Assembly (NCBI GenBank): GCA_038043245.1
Contig: JBBTCH010000001.1
Coordinates: forward strand, 806,001 to 870,000
DNA: 64,000 nucleotides
Reading direction: 5' to 3'
Origin: JACPFV01 sp038043245
GTDB taxonomy: Bacteria > Pseudomonadota > Gammaproteobacteria > Nevskiales > Nevskiaceae
The first letter of the stretch is position 1. Each line of letters starts with the position of its first letter. The notes under the pieces were generated by a model, which saw nothing but the letters and a program-made list of their open reading frames with translations, was not told the origin of the DNA and did no database searches. This document shows, one piece after another, positions 1 through 9,465 of this stretch. The position numbers were made by a program, and so were the translations under genes.

Positions 1-3000
1 CCGTTGCGACAGTCACTCGCTCCGGCCGCCAGGCCATGCGATAAAGAGCTGGCAGCACCAGCAAGCTCAGCAGCGTGGCGCTGATGATGCCGCCGATCAC
101 CACCGTCGCCAGCGGTCGCTGCACTTCCGCGCCTGTGCCGGTGTTGAGCGCCATCGGCAGAAATCCGAGCGAAGCCACCAGCCCGACCATCAGGATCGGT
201 CGCAGGCGCAGCACGGAGCCTTCGAAGATCGCCTGTTCAATCGTCTTGCCTTCGTCCAACAGCTGGCGAAAGGCGGAGACCATGACCACGCCGGTCAGCA
301 CGGCGACACCGGACAGGGTGATGAAGCCAACACCGGCCGAGATCGACAGCGGAATGTCGCGCAGCCAAAGTGCGGCGATGCCGCCGGTCAGCGCCAGTGG
401 CACGCCGCTGAACACCAGCAATGCGTCCTTGGCCGAGCCGAAGGTCATCATCAGCAGGCCGAAGATCAGCAGCAGGGTCAGCGGCGTCAGCAGCTGCAAG
501 CGGCTCGCCGCCGATTGCAGCTGCTGGAAAGTGCCGCCGTATTCCAGGAAGTAACCGGGCGGCAACTTCACTTTCTCCTCCACGGCGCGCTGCACCTCCG
601 TCACCATCGAACCGAGATCGCGGCCGCGCGCGTTGGCGGTGACGACAATGCGGCGCTTACCGTTCTCGCGGCTGATCTGGTTGGGGCCGGGGGCGATGGA
701 CAGCGTGACAACTTCGGATAGCGGCACATAACCGGCCTTGTCCGGCAGCTGAACCGGTATACGCTCGATGGCAGCGAGATTGCCGCGCAGATTCTCCGGC
801 AGGCGCACCACCAGATCAAAGCGGCGGTCACCCTCGAAAATCTGGCCGGTGACACGGCCGCCGAGTGCGATCTCAACGACCTCCTGCACATCGGCGATGT
901 TAAGACCGTAGCGTGCGATGGATTCGCGCTTGGGCATGATGGAGAGCATCGGCAGGCCGGTGATGGGTTCGGTCTTCGCGTCCGCTACGCCGGGGATCGG
1001 CGTCATCACCTCCTCGATCTCATTGCCAATACGCAGCAAGACATCGAGATCGTCACCGTAGACTTTCACCGCCAGGTCGGAGCGCACGCCGGAGATCAAT
1101 TCGTTGAAACGCATCTGGATCGGCTGAGTGAACTCATAGTTGTTGCCGGGAATGCTCTCAGCTGCTTCCTCCATCTCAGCCACCAGTTCGGTCTTGGTCT
1201 TGTCCGGATTGGGCCACTGATCCTGCGGTTTGAGCATGACGAAGGTGTCGGCCACCGAGGGCGGCATCGGGTCGGTTGCAACCTCGGCCGTGCCCAGCTT
1301 GCCAAATACGCGCTCGACCTCCGGGAACTGTTTGATGCGCGTTTCCAGTTGCGATTGCATGCGCACCGCTTGATCCAGCCCGGTACCAGGGATGCGCAAG
1401 GCATGCAGCGCGATATCGCCCTCATTGAGGCTGGGAATGAACTCGGTGCCCATGCGCGTAGCCAGAAACCCCGCAATGACGACCAGCGCCGCTGCGCCGC
1501 CGATCACCGGCCAGCGATTGCTCAGAGCACCGCGCAGCAGCGGCTCGTAAACACGACGCACCGCTTTGACGATCAGATTCTCCTTCTCGCTGATCTTGCC
1601 GGTGAGAGTCAGCGCAATTGCGGCCGGAATGAAGGTCAGCGACAGCACCAGCGCGGCGAGCAATGCGGTGACGACCGCGAACGCCATCGGGTGGAACATT
1701 TTTCCTTCGACGCCGGTCAGCGCAAAGATCGGGATGTTGACCAGCACCACCACGACTACGCTCACCAGGCTGGGCTTGAACACCTCGCGCGTGGCGCTGA
1801 ACACGGTGTGGAAGCGTTCCTCCAGGTTCAGCAGACGGCCGAAGTGATGCTGGCGTTCACCGAGCCGCAGCAGGCAGTTCTCGACGATGATCACGGCGCC
1901 GTCCACGATCAGGCCAAAGTCCAGCGCGCCGAGCGACATCAGATTCGCGCTGACTTTTTGCTCGACCATGCCGGTGATCAACATCAGCATGGACAGCGGA
2001 ATCACCAGTGCCGTCACCAGCGCCGCACGCAGATTTCCGAGCAGCGCGAACAGCACCACCACGACCAGCAGCGCACCCTCGGCGAGGTTCTTCTGCACCG
2101 TGGCGATGGTTTTGTTGACCAGAATGGTGCGGTTGTACACCGCCGTGGTTTCGACGCCCGGCGGCAGCGACTTGTTGATCTCTTCCAGCTTCTTGGCGAC
2201 GCGCAGGCTGACCGTGCGGCTGTTTTCGCCGATCAGCATCATCGCGGTACCGAGCACGATCTCCTGGCCGTTCTGGGTCGAGGCGCCGGTACGAAGCTCC
2301 TTGCCCAGAATCACTTCGGCGACATCGCTGATGCGCACTGGTACGCCGTTGCGGCGTGCGATGACTACGTTGGAAATATCCGGCATCTCGCGCAACTGGC
2401 CGGGCATGCGGATCAGGTATTGCTCGCCGGCACGTTCGACATAGCCAGCGCCGACATTGGCGTTGTTGGCTTCAAGCGCCTGGGTGACATCATCCAGCGT
2501 CAGGCCGAAGGCCATCAGCTTGGCGGGGTCAGGAGTGACGTGGAATTGCTTGGCGTAGCCGCCGATGCTGTTGACCTCGGATAAACCCGGAACCTGGCGC
2601 AACTGCGGCCGGATGATCCAGTCCTGCATCGTGCGCAGCGCGGTGGCGTCGTAAGGCCGTCCGTCCGGCTGGAGCGCGCCGTCTTTGGCCGTGACCGTGT
2701 ACATGAAGATTTCGCCGAGACCGGTGGCGATGGGGCCCATCGAAGGCTCGATGCCCGCCGGTAGCAGTGACTTGGCTTCCTGCAATCTCTGCGCGACCAG
2801 ATTGCGCGCGAAATAGATGTCGGTGCCGTCCGCAAACACCACCGTGACTTGCGACAGGCCATAGCGTGACAGCGAACGGGTGTACTCCAGCTGTGGCAGT
2901 CCCGCCATCGCGGTCTCAACGGCAAACGTGATGCGTTGCTCGGCCTCCAGTGGCGAATAACCCGGCGCCTCGCTGCTGATCTGCACCTGCACGTTGGTGA

Positions 3001-3124
3001 TGTCCGGCACGGCGTCTATCGGCAACCGCTGATAATTCCAGGCGCCCAGAGCGGCGACGCCGAGCACCAGCATCAGCACCAGCCAGCGGCGCTCGATGGA
3101 AAGTCGAATCAATGCGTCAATCAT
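1..3124 (-). CDS. czcA: CzcA/CusA-family heavy-metal RND efflux pump, 3' end cut by window edge
   Basis: Inner-membrane proton-driven pump of a tripartite metal-efflux system. It reads from ATG at 3124 off the left edge, giving about 1041 residues, so nearly the whole protein (family about 1030-1060) is present. The N-terminus is a typical RND TM1 (MIDALIRLSIERRW), followed by the docking/porter region (RLPIDAVPDITNVQVQ). The motif DFGLIVDGAVIIVEN lies at about residues 402-416 and is the heavy-metal-efflux type seen in Co/Zn/Cd/Ni pumps, not the AxGAMVDAAIVMVEN form of Cu/Ag pumps. It starts 9 bp after the adaptor gene stop, so it is the last gene of the operon. Metal specificity is inferred from this one motif. 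Confidence 0.95.
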   Translation of the reverse strand, partial: MIDALIRLSIERRWLVLMLVLGVAALGAWNYQRLPIDAVPDITNVQVQISSEAPGYSPLEAEQRITFAVETAMAGLPQLEYTRSLSRYGLSQVTVVFADGTDIYFARNLVAQRLQEAKSLLPAGIEPSMGPIATGLGEIFMYTVTAKDGALQPDGRPYDATALRTMQDWIIRPQLRQVPGLSEVNSIGGYAKQFHVTPDPAKLMAFGLTLDDVTQALEANNANVGAGYVERAGEQYLIRMPGQLREMPDISNVVIARRNGVPVRISDVAEVILGKELRTGASTQNGQEIVLGTAMMLIGENSRTVSLRVAKKLEEINKSLPPGVETTAVYNRTILVNKTIATVQKNLAEGALLVVVVLFALLGNLRAALVTALVIPLSMLMLITGMVEQKVSANLMSLGALDFGLIVDGAVIIVENCLLRLGERQHHFGRLLNLEERFHTVFSATREVFKPSLVSVVVVVLVNIPIFALTGVEGKMFHPMAFAVVTALLAALVLSLTFIPAAIALTLTGKISEKENLIVKAVRRVYEPLLRGALSNRWPVIGGAAALVVIAGFLATRMGTEFIPSLNEGDIALHALRIPGTGLDQAVRMQSQLETRIKQFPEVERVFGKLGTAEVATDPMPPSVADTFVMLKPQDQWPNPDKTKTELVAEMEEAAESIPGNNYEFTQPIQMRFNELISGVRSDLAVKVYGDDLDVLLRIGNEIEEVMTPIPGVADAKTEPITGLPMLSIMPKRESIARYGLNIADVQEVVEIALGGRVTGQIFEGDRRFDLVVRLPENLRGNLAAIERIPVQLPDKAGYVPLSEVVTLSIAPGPNQISRENGKRRIVVTANARGRDLGSMVTEVQRAVEEKVKLPPGYFLEYGGTFQQLQSAASRLQLLTPLTLLLIFGLLMMTFGSAKDALLVFSGVPLALTGGIAALWLRDIPLSISAGVGFITLSGVAVLTGVVMVSAFRQLLDEGKTIEQAIFEGSVLRLRPILMVGLVASLGFLPMALNTGTGAEVQRPLATVVIGGIISATLLSLLVLPALYRMAWRPERVTVAT

Positions 3125-3133
3125 GGGGATGTC

Positions 3134-4441
3134 TCAGTGGTCGTGGCTGGCGCCGGACTTTTCGATGTCGGCCTTGATCAGAAAACTGTTGGCGGCGACA
3201 TAGCGCGCGCCGGGTCTGAGGCCGGACTTCACCTCGACCCACTCGCCGTCGTTGCGGCCCAGCTCAAGCGGGCGCGCTTCAAATAAATCACCTGAATTTT
3301 CAAACGCCACTTGCCAGTCGCGGAAACGCTGAAGGGCATCGGCCTTGATCGCTACCGGCACCTCGTCACCGCCTATCAGCACTTCGGCGTTGACATTGAT
3401 CCCTGGTGTCCAGCGGCGCTCACGGTTGTCGAGCCTTACGCGCACGCTCAATGACTGATTGGCGCTGGCGCCGACCGGACTCACGCGCACCACTTCACCC
3501 TCGGTGGGCTCGCCGCCGTCCACCGAGCGGATGCGCGCGCGCTGGCCGGGCCTGAGACGTGACAGGTCGCGCGGGAACACCGAGAGTTCCGCCACCACCT
3601 GCGACAGGTCGGTAACGGTGAACAAGGGCTCGTTGCCGGTCTGCTCACCGGGATTGGCGTTGCGCATCGTCACCACACCTGAAATCGGCGCGGTGAGGTC
3701 ATAGGTCCGCAGGCTTTCGTCGGACTCGATCTGCGCCAGCACCGCACCCTTTTGCACAGTATCGCCCTGCGATTTGCCGACGCTGCGGATCGTGCCGGGA
3801 TAACGCGCTCTAATCTCGCTGGTCTTCTCCGGGTTGGGCGTGATCACGCCATACAGCGGCAACACATCACGGATCGTGCGCGGGCCGGCGGTTTCGATGA
3901 TCACACCCGCTTCCTTGGCGGTTTGCACGGGGATGGTGGTGCGGCCCTCGAAGCTGTCGTAGCTCCAGCGATGCGCGCCGCCGCTGCCGGCGACCTCAAT
4001 CTTCACCACGAAGGAATGCGGCTCGTAAATCTCCGCGGTGCTGCGCAGGAAATCGTTATGTGGCACGAACTCGATGCGATCAGTGACGCCGCCGAGCCTT
4101 TCGAGCGCAACGCCGAGCTTGACGCTGTCCGGCGCCAGCGGATTGCCGTCCTGCGTGGCCCAGGCGCGGAACTCGGGCGGTACGCCTGTCTCGAAGATCG
4201 CCAGTTCCAGCGTGAAGCCGCCGTCTTTCAGCAGCCGCCCGCCGTGTGGGCCTTTCTCGGCCTCGCCGTCAGGGCCGGCCTTACCGTGGCCAGCCTCGCC
4301 TTTTATTGCCTCGGCTGCCTTTGGCGTTTCGGTTGCGGGTTCGGAACCGCCGCAGGCAGACAGGACGAAGACCAGCGCGGGAAGCAAGAGCATCAGTTTT
4401 AGATTCATAGGAATTCTCATCGGTGTTCGGTTCGTATTCAC
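3134..4441 (-). CDS. czcB: CzcB-like periplasmic adaptor (membrane-fusion) subunit of metal RND efflux
   Basis: Links the RND pump to the outer-membrane factor. The signal segment LLLPALVFVLSACGG has a lipobox Cys, so the protein is a predicted lipoprotein. A region rich in Glu, Lys, Gly and His (HGKAGPDGEAEKGPHGGR) precedes the barrel-sandwich and beta-barrel domains (GTIRSVGKSQGDTVQKG, TDLSQVVAELSVFPRDLS), and the C-terminus is His-rich (GASHDH). The GTG at 4441 overlaps the stop of the upstream czcC gene. ATGs at 4420 and 4408 are alternative starts and still keep the whole signal peptide, and none of the three has a strong ribosome-binding site. Family assignment is firm and the start is uncertain. 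Confidence 0.93.
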   Translation of the reverse strand: MNTNRTPMRIPMNLKLMLLLPALVFVLSACGGSEPATETPKAAEAIKGEAGHGKAGPDGEAEKGPHGGRLLKDGGFTLELAIFETGVPPEFRAWATQDGNPLAPDSVKLGVALERLGGVTDRIEFVPHNDFLRSTAEIYEPHSFVVKIEVAGSGGAHRWSYDSFEGRTTIPVQTAKEAGVIIETAGPRTIRDVLPLYGVITPNPEKTSEIRARYPGTIRSVGKSQGDTVQKGAVLAQIESDESLRTYDLTAPISGVVTMRNANPGEQTGNEPLFTVTDLSQVVAELSVFPRDLSRLRPGQRARIRSVDGGEPTEGEVVRVSPVGASANQSLSVRVRLDNRERRWTPGINVNAEVLIGGDEVPVAIKADALQRFRDWQVAFENSGDLFEARPLELGRNDGEWVEVKSGLRPGARYVAANSFLIKADIEKSGASHDH

Positions 4442-5727
4442 GGGGTGGAGCCGGTCAACGGCGCATTGGTCAGCCGCTCAATTTCGGCGCGCAGGGTGTG
4501 CGCCGCGCTGGCCGCTTCAATCAGCGATGACTGCACCGACAGGTATTCGCGCTGCGCGTCCACCAGCTCCAGGTAGCTGTAGCGGCCGCGCTCGAAGGCG
4601 TATTCGGTTTCCTTCAAGGCCTCGCTGATGCGCGGCATGGTTTCGCGATTCAACGTGTCGGCTTCCAGCACCGCCTGACTCAGTTCGCGATGCAGCTCAA
4701 ATAGAGTCGCCTGAGCCTTGACCTCAGCGGCCCGACGGTTGGCATCCACCCGGCCGCGGTTGGCCTGAGCTTCGGCGACGTAGCTCGCCGCGCGTGGACC
4801 GGAGAACAGCGGCAGCGAGAACGAAGCGACAAAGGCCTGATCGTCGGTGGCCTCCAGACGCCGCACACCGGCGCTGACCTCCAGATCACCGCGCCGGCGC
4901 GTGGCGGCCAGCCGCAGCTCAGCGTCGCGCAGACGTGCTTCAGAGGCAAAGCGTGCGAAGTCCGGGTTGGCGGCAAGCCGTGCGGTGAGTTCGGCGAAAT
5001 CACCGACCGCCGGCAATGCATAAAGGTCGGCCTGAATCGAGCCGAATGCCTGACCATTCATGACTGGCTGCGACTCACCCCAGATCGCAGCGAGTTGTTT
5101 GCGCGCGGATTCCAGCGTCGCCACTGCGCGACTCTCGTTGAGGCGGGCGCGATCCTGCGCGATGAGCGCGCGGTCCAGTTCCACGTGCGGCGATTTGGCC
5201 GCATTGACGCGAATCTCCGATCCCTTCACCGTTTTCTGCGCAAGCTCGCCGGCGGTGCGTGCCAGACGCAGTTGCTCCTGCCGGGTCGCCACGGTGATAA
5301 ATCGGCGGGTCACGTCCGCGAGCACGTCGAGCTGCCGGGCCTGACGTTCGATATCGAGCGTACTCAAGCCCGCCTGCGCAGCGGCGATGCGCGCACCGCG
5401 CTTGCCGCCCAGCTCGATCACCTTGGATAACGCAAACGTGGCCTCGACACCGCTGAAGCCATTGAGATCACCGCTGCCAAGGAAGTTTTCGAGTTGCACG
5501 CCTGCTTCCAGCGCGGGCCGCAGCCCCGCCTGACGGATGCGCGCCGACTGCGCGCGCAATTCGAAAGCGAAACTCTGAAGTTCGGGATTGCCCTTCAACG
5601 CAGCGGCTATCGCCTGTTGCAGGGTCAGTGACGCAGCCGCAGGGCTCTCACCTGCTTGAACTGCCGACACCATCAACATCAGTGAAACAAATCCAACGCA
5701 CATCGCGTGCGTGATCAAACGAATCAT
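4438..5727 (-). CDS. czcC: CzcC-like TolC-family outer-membrane efflux protein
   Basis: Outer-membrane channel of the CzcCBA complex. It is 429 residues, with a Sec signal peptide ending near VSAVQAGES and then two outer-membrane-efflux repeats. The first starts at LTLQQAIAAALKGNPELQ and the second around AELTARLAANPDFARF. Long alpha-helical stretches rich in Ala, Arg and Glu are as expected for the TolC tunnel. The GSGDLNGFSGVEATFALSKVIELGGKRGAR region, read in pieces, is typical of CzcC rather than TolC itself. It is first of the three efflux genes and its stop overlaps the GTG of the adaptor gene, which suggests translational coupling. Confidence 0.92.
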   Translation of the reverse strand: MIRLITHAMCVGFVSLMLMVSAVQAGESPAAASLTLQQAIAAALKGNPELQSFAFELRAQSARIRQAGLRPALEAGVQLENFLGSGDLNGFSGVEATFALSKVIELGGKRGARIAAAQAGLSTLDIERQARQLDVLADVTRRFITVATRQEQLRLARTAGELAQKTVKGSEIRVNAAKSPHVELDRALIAQDRARLNESRAVATLESARKQLAAIWGESQPVMNGQAFGSIQADLYALPAVGDFAELTARLAANPDFARFASEARLRDAELRLAATRRRGDLEVSAGVRRLEATDDQAFVASFSLPLFSGPRAASYVAEAQANRGRVDANRRAAEVKAQATLFELHRELSQAVLEADTLNRETMPRISEALKETEYAFERGRYSYLELVDAQREYLSVQSSLIEAASAAHTLRAEIERLTNAPLTGSTP

Positions 5728-5819
5728 GGGGACTTCCTCTCGCGGCCCGGTGCACTTGCGTGCATTTCTCGGCCTGGGTGTAGCCGCCTCGGCAAACGTG
5801 CCGGGGCAGCGTCAGAACA

Positions 5820-6206
5820 TCAGAGGAAAGTCAGTCTTGGCGGCCCGCGCAGTGGCGGGCGAAGAGAAAGTCGGAGAGGAACAAAAACCTGTGGCCGGTA
5901 ATCTGGCGCCGCTGGATGCGGATGCCACCGGAGAGACCACAACAGCAGAGCCGCAAACAGCAGCACCGGCAGGTCGAGCCCCAGCTTGCCGGCCTTGGCA
6001 ACTGCATCTGCAACCAGATTCAGGTCGTGATCATCGTGCGACGCCGTGACGTGAGCCTGGTCGTAATGACCCGCGTCGCCGAAATGCAGACTTGCGGGTG
6101 CTTCGCGGCCATCCAAACAGAAATGCAGATGCGCGCCGCTGACCCGCGCCGCCAACAGCACGACGCAGAGAGCAATCAATAGCCAAGGGCTGGAAGGGCG
6201 AAGCAT
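5820..6206 (-). CDS. Small exported His/Asp-rich protein heading the czc operon
   Basis: 128 residues. A hydrophobic leader (LLIALCVVLLAARVSGA) is followed by a segment rich in His and Asp (AHLHFCLDGREAPASLHFGD, then HVTASHDDHDLN) and one membrane helix (LPVLLFAALLLWSL). Small His-rich proteins of this kind often precede czcCBA (CzcI or DUF2946-like), where they are thought to sense or buffer metal in the periplasm. The specific family is inferred, not proven. It lies 92 bp upstream of czcC on the same strand and probably starts the operon. The upstream gap 6207-6412 carries the promoter region and a 125-bp repeat. Confidence 0.7.
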   Translation of the reverse strand: MLRPSSPWLLIALCVVLLAARVSGAHLHFCLDGREAPASLHFGDAGHYDQAHVTASHDDHDLNLVADAVAKAGKLGLDLPVLLFAALLLWSLRWHPHPAAPDYRPQVFVPLRLSLRPPLRGPPRLTFL

Positions 6207-6270
6207 CCGGGTTAGTCTAGCAAGGTCGGAGAAAGTTCCGAAACGCGCATGACAATCCCTCTAAAAAAGC

Positions 6271-6395
6271 GCCACCCGCTTGAGGGGTTTTCGAGTTGTT
6301 TTTCGCCGGGGTTACAAAAACAGTGGTACTAAAAGTGTACCGCCGGTTTTCCTCAAACCGGCTTTTCAAGTCTCAAATGGCCGCAAGCGGGTACG
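6271..6395. repeat. 125-bp MITE-like repeat, copy 1
   Basis: Begins GCCACCCGCTTG (6271-6282) and ends with the near-inverse CAAGCGGGT (6384-6392). The core 6316-6341, with the half-palindrome AGTGGTAC then GTACC, is identical in copy 2 at 13112-13137 and sits at the same offset (45 bp) from the left end. Flanking arms differ between copies. A 7-bp hairpin (CCGGTTT/AAACCGG, 6343-6361) followed by CTTTT is present only here. No coding potential was seen. The nature is inferred from paired copies with terminal inverted repeats. Confidence 0.75.
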
Positions 6396-6412
6396 CCTTG
6401 TTGGGCATCAAA

Positions 6413-7099
6413 TCAGCGATCTGAAATGGCGCATGCCCCCTTCTCGCATACTATCTGCGCCTCTTTTTTCAATTTCAGTTCCCACTCCGTAACTTTGCGG
6501 CGCATCTTTTCGCGACGTTCGGGTGATAGGCCGCGAATGTAATTTGCGTCGGCCTTAAACCACAGCCCCTGATAGCGCCCCATTTCCGCAATCGCTACCT
6601 CGTCACTCATGCCTTCAACCATCACCCGGTAGGCGGCAATCATGACCCCTGTTCGATTCTTTCCAGTTCGACAGTGAACATAGATAGGCTTCGGCTGCTG
6701 GTTAACAACCGCAAGAAAATGAGCCACGTGATCGTCTGTCACCGACGGCGCCAACAAGGGGAGCGGTTCCCAATCACGTATACGAAAGTAACCCGCTTCG
6801 TGGTGGGTGGCGGTTCCGGCGTTGGCCTGACGAAACGCGGGCAAATCATCAAGCAGCAGTTCAAGGTTTACCACTGTGCGAACACGCTGTTGCATGAGCC
6901 AGGTGGCACCTTCCTTGTCAGGACGCGCGCCGCGCCACAACACTGTTGGCGTTACCACGCAGAAATTATGGATGGTCGTGTCCGATGTGCTCGGGCATGC
7001 GCCAGGAACGCTCAGCATCGTTGTGCATGCGGAATTAAATATCAAAAGCGCGAACGAAAGCGTGAGCCTGCTTTTACGAGCGATGCAAGAATTGACCAC
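6413..7099 (-). CDS. Dual-specificity/tyrosine phosphatase-like lipoprotein
   Basis: 228 residues from a GTG start. A lipobox-type signal (LLIFNSAC, Cys25) predicts anchoring outside the cytoplasm. The catalytic P-loop HCRTGKNRTG is at 142-151 with the CX5R residues Cys143 and Arg149. Upstream, VLWRGARPDKEG and RVRTVVNLE match the N-terminal part of DSP/PTP-like phosphatases such as those acting on phosphotyrosine or inositol phosphates. A general-acid Asp is plausible around 107-122 (RIRDWEPLPLLAPSVTDD) but was not assigned. The gene starts 6 bp after the MFS gene and is probably cotranscribed with it. The substrate is unknown. Confidence 0.85.
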   Translation of the reverse strand: MVNSCIARKSRLTLSFALLIFNSACTTMLSVPGACPSTSDTTIHNFCVVTPTVLWRGARPDKEGATWLMQQRVRTVVNLELLLDDLPAFRQANAGTATHHEAGYFRIRDWEPLPLLAPSVTDDHVAHFLAVVNQQPKPIYVHCRTGKNRTGVMIAAYRVMVEGMSDEVAIAEMGRYQGLWFKADANYIRGLSPERREKMRRKVTEWELKLKKEAQIVCEKGACAISDR

Positions 7100-7105
7100 G
7101 GGTGG

Positions 7106-8296
7106 CTACGCGCGTAGAGACGCTTGCCGGTAGAGGATCACCGTCAGTGCCAAAGCGCTGAAGAGGGCTCCGGCGATGAAGGTCTGCGCAGCGCCGAATC
7201 GATCCCATAGAAGTCCGGCCAGCACGCTTGCGGCCAACAGGGCGATACCGCTCATCAGATTAAAGAACCCGTAAGCGGTGCCGCGCAACTCCGCCGGTGC
7301 GCCATCGGCCACCATTCTCGCCAACAAGCCTTGGGTTATTCCCATGTGCAGTCCCCACAATGAGATGCCACACCATACCCAACTCCAGTGGCTGCTCGAC
7401 GCCAGCGTGAGATCCGCGCCGATCAAAACGATGAGGCCCAGGACAAGCAGTTTCAGGTGACTCACACCGTCAGAGAGTTTGCCAAACGGATAGGCAGACA
7501 GCGCGTAGACCACATTCATACCCACCAGCACCAGCGGGGTATAAGCGACAGGCAGCCCGCCTTGCACGGCCCGAAGTATCAGAAAGGCCTCCGAGAATCG
7601 GGCCAGCGTAAACACCGCGCCGATCGCCACCACCCACCAATACGCAGAGGGCAAGCGGCGCAAGTTCGCGCGCGAGATGGGATTGACGCGGCGATCACTG
7701 CGCGCCCTTTCCGGTTCCTGCACGCCGAACAACAACAGAGCCACAGCAAGCACGCCGGGAATGATCGCGAGCCAGAACACCGCGCGAAAATCATTCGCCC
7801 ATAACAACATCAGCCCGATGCCGAGCAAGGGCCCAAGGAACGCGCCGATGGTGTCGAGTGATTGCCGCAAACCGAAAGCGGCCCCGCGCATTTCGGCCGG
7901 TGCGATGTCGGCCACCAGCGCATCGCGTGGCGCGCCCCGGATTCCCTTGCCGACGCGATCCGTCAAGCGAGCAACCAGAACGAAACCGACGCTCGGCGCC
8001 AATGCGAACAGCGGTTTTGAAACCGCTCCGAGGCCATAACCGAGGACGGCGAGCGGCTTGCGCTTGCGCCAGTAATCCGACAGCGCACCGGAAAACACCT
8101 TGACGATGAGCGCCGTTGCTTCACCCGCGCCTTCGATCAGGCCGACCATGAATGCGCTCGCACCCAAAGTGCCAACCAGGAACACCGGCAACAGGCCGTG
8201 GATCATTTCGGACGAAATATCCATCAGCAGGCTGACGAAGCCCAGCGCCCAGATGGCGCGAGGAATTCGACTGAGGATGGTCGGGGTAGCGCTCAC
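7106..8296 (-). CDS. Major facilitator superfamily transporter
   Basis: 396 residues with about 12 hydrophobic segments. The MFS signature after TM2 appears as GALSDYWRKRKPLAVLGYGLGA, read in parts, and a second-half equivalent as FGKLSDGVSHLKLL. The sequence SLLMDISSEMIHGLLPVFLVG at TM1 is characteristic of a proteobacterial MFS subfamily often found beside metal-resistance genes. The GTG start at 8296 has a good ribosome-binding site (AAGGGAA). Substrate is unknown, and the location suggests metal or drug export. The 258 bp upstream (8297-8554) hold no recognisable gene. Confidence 0.88.
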   Translation of the reverse strand: MSATPTILSRIPRAIWALGFVSLLMDISSEMIHGLLPVFLVGTLGASAFMVGLIEGAGEATALIVKVFSGALSDYWRKRKPLAVLGYGLGAVSKPLFALAPSVGFVLVARLTDRVGKGIRGAPRDALVADIAPAEMRGAAFGLRQSLDTIGAFLGPLLGIGLMLLWANDFRAVFWLAIIPGVLAVALLLFGVQEPERARSDRRVNPISRANLRRLPSAYWWVVAIGAVFTLARFSEAFLILRAVQGGLPVAYTPLVLVGMNVVYALSAYPFGKLSDGVSHLKLLVLGLIVLIGADLTLASSSHWSWVWCGISLWGLHMGITQGLLARMVADGAPAELRGTAYGFFNLMSGIALLAASVLAGLLWDRFGAAQTFIAGALFSALALTVILYRQASLRA

Positions 8297-8554
8297 TGAA
8301 TTCCCTTTTCAGAGAAGAGCATGCGGGTCAGTGTAACAATGGGGAATTACGCCTCGGATGGCATTCCGCCTGGAACGAGTGACCACTGCGCCGCGCGCAA
8401 TGCGTACAACCGCTGTCTAACGCGTCCTCAATCAGGCATTTGTGCAGTTCGACAACGATGCGAATGCCGCCGCGCCGATGGTCTGGACTGAGCGCCAGCG
8501 TGACCGTGCTGGAGAATGAAGCGATGAAGGGCTGCAACAGGGTGCCGCGCTATT

Positions 8555-9316
8555 TCAATGCCCTGATCCTTTTGCCGCGCGCTGAGGAAAAATCAGAATG
8601 CAGGCAACGATGAACACGACGAGCGCGATGGATACGGAGTAGCGGCTCAACGCCAGGCCCCCGGCGTTAACGGGCTTATCCAGAAAATCACCGACCACAG
8701 CGCCCAGCGGTCGCGTCAGAATGAACGCGGCCCAGAACAACGCAGTTCTTGAGATGGTGGTCCAGAAATAGGCCGCTGCAACCAGGGCTAACAGCAGGCT
8801 GAAAATGAGCGCTCCCCCGGTGTATCCCAGGCCCGCCGTATCGGCGGTCCAGTCCCCCAGCGCGGTGCCCAGCGTCTGCGAAAACATGATGGTGACCCAA
8901 TAAAACATTTCCGCTTTCGGTGAACTCACGCTGGCTACAGACACAGAACCCAGCGACCCGTACCAAACGGCCAGGGAAGTCATGAGCAGAACGAACAGAA
9001 GCGAAGTACCCCCGGCGTAGCCAATACCGAGTGAACGGTCTGCGTAATCGGCCAAGGTCGTGCCTACGGTCGTGGTGGCGATGATGGTTGCCCAATAAAG
9101 AAACGGATGAAAACGTTTTGCCTTGATCTGTGCCGCTGCGGCGACCAGAAAGACCGCCGCGAATATCGCGGTGCCGACCAGATAACCGAGATTCATCGAC
9201 ATGGACACGGCGTCGCCGCCGGTTTCGCCGAGTGTGGTGGCGACGATCTTGATCACCCAGAAGATCAGGGTGACTTCGGGAACTTTGCTTAAGGCTTGTT
9301 CTGTTGTGCGGTTCAT
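8555..9316 (-). CDS. DUF347/COG4705-type repeat membrane protein
   Basis: 253 residues with about eight membrane helices. Four internal repeats each carry a conserved G-D/E pair: TLGETGGD, TTVGTTLADY, QTLGTALGD and RPLGAVVGD, the first three followed by an LGY[AT]GG or LGYLVG element. This is the pattern of Pfam DUF347. Proteins of this type recur in metal and acid resistance regions, but no transport activity is established. The ATG at 9316 is preferred over an in-frame codon at 9376 because GAGGAT lies about 8 bases upstream. It is divergent from the PepSY gene. Confidence 0.85.
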   Translation of the reverse strand: MNRTTEQALSKVPEVTLIFWVIKIVATTLGETGGDAVSMSMNLGYLVGTAIFAAVFLVAAAAQIKAKRFHPFLYWATIIATTTVGTTLADYADRSLGIGYAGGTSLLFVLLMTSLAVWYGSLGSVSVASVSSPKAEMFYWVTIMFSQTLGTALGDWTADTAGLGYTGGALIFSLLLALVAAAYFWTTISRTALFWAAFILTRPLGAVVGDFLDKPVNAGGLALSRYSVSIALVVFIVACILIFPQRAAKGSGH

Positions 9317-9465
9317 GGTCCATCCTCTTCTTGTTTGTTGATGTTGCCCAGCGCTTAATGATGGACAAGGTATCAAGAAGTTTCTGCGCCGACCCTAATA
9401 CTCACATAATTTTCATCCGCAACCATGGCTGTGCAGTATCCACTGCATCACTACGAAGGAATGTC
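9317..9465. promoter_or_regulatory. Divergent promoter region between DUF347 and PepSY genes
   Basis: 149 bp of relatively AT-rich sequence separate two divergent starts. CTAATACTCACATAATTTTC (about 9394-9413) holds plausible -10 elements and TA-rich half sites. Because the OmpR-type regulator gene follows PepSY directly, this is a likely binding site for it. No exact operator could be fixed by eye. Confidence 0.4.

Noticed and set aside
1349..2584. A 411-codon plus-strand frame rich in His and Gln
   Set aside because: It lies antisense to czcA, whose minus-strand frame has clear RND motifs throughout. Low-complexity composition of this kind is typical of an antisense shadow in GC-rich DNA.
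6343..6361. Hairpin CCGGTTT/AAACCGG followed by CTTTT as a rho-independent terminator
   Set aside because: It is inside repeat copy 1, absent from copy 2, and no plus-strand gene ends before it. More likely part of the repeat arm.
8328..8537. A 69-codon minus-strand frame in the gap between the MFS and DUF347 genes
   Set aside because: No recognisable motif, no ribosome site and odd composition. Probably chance.
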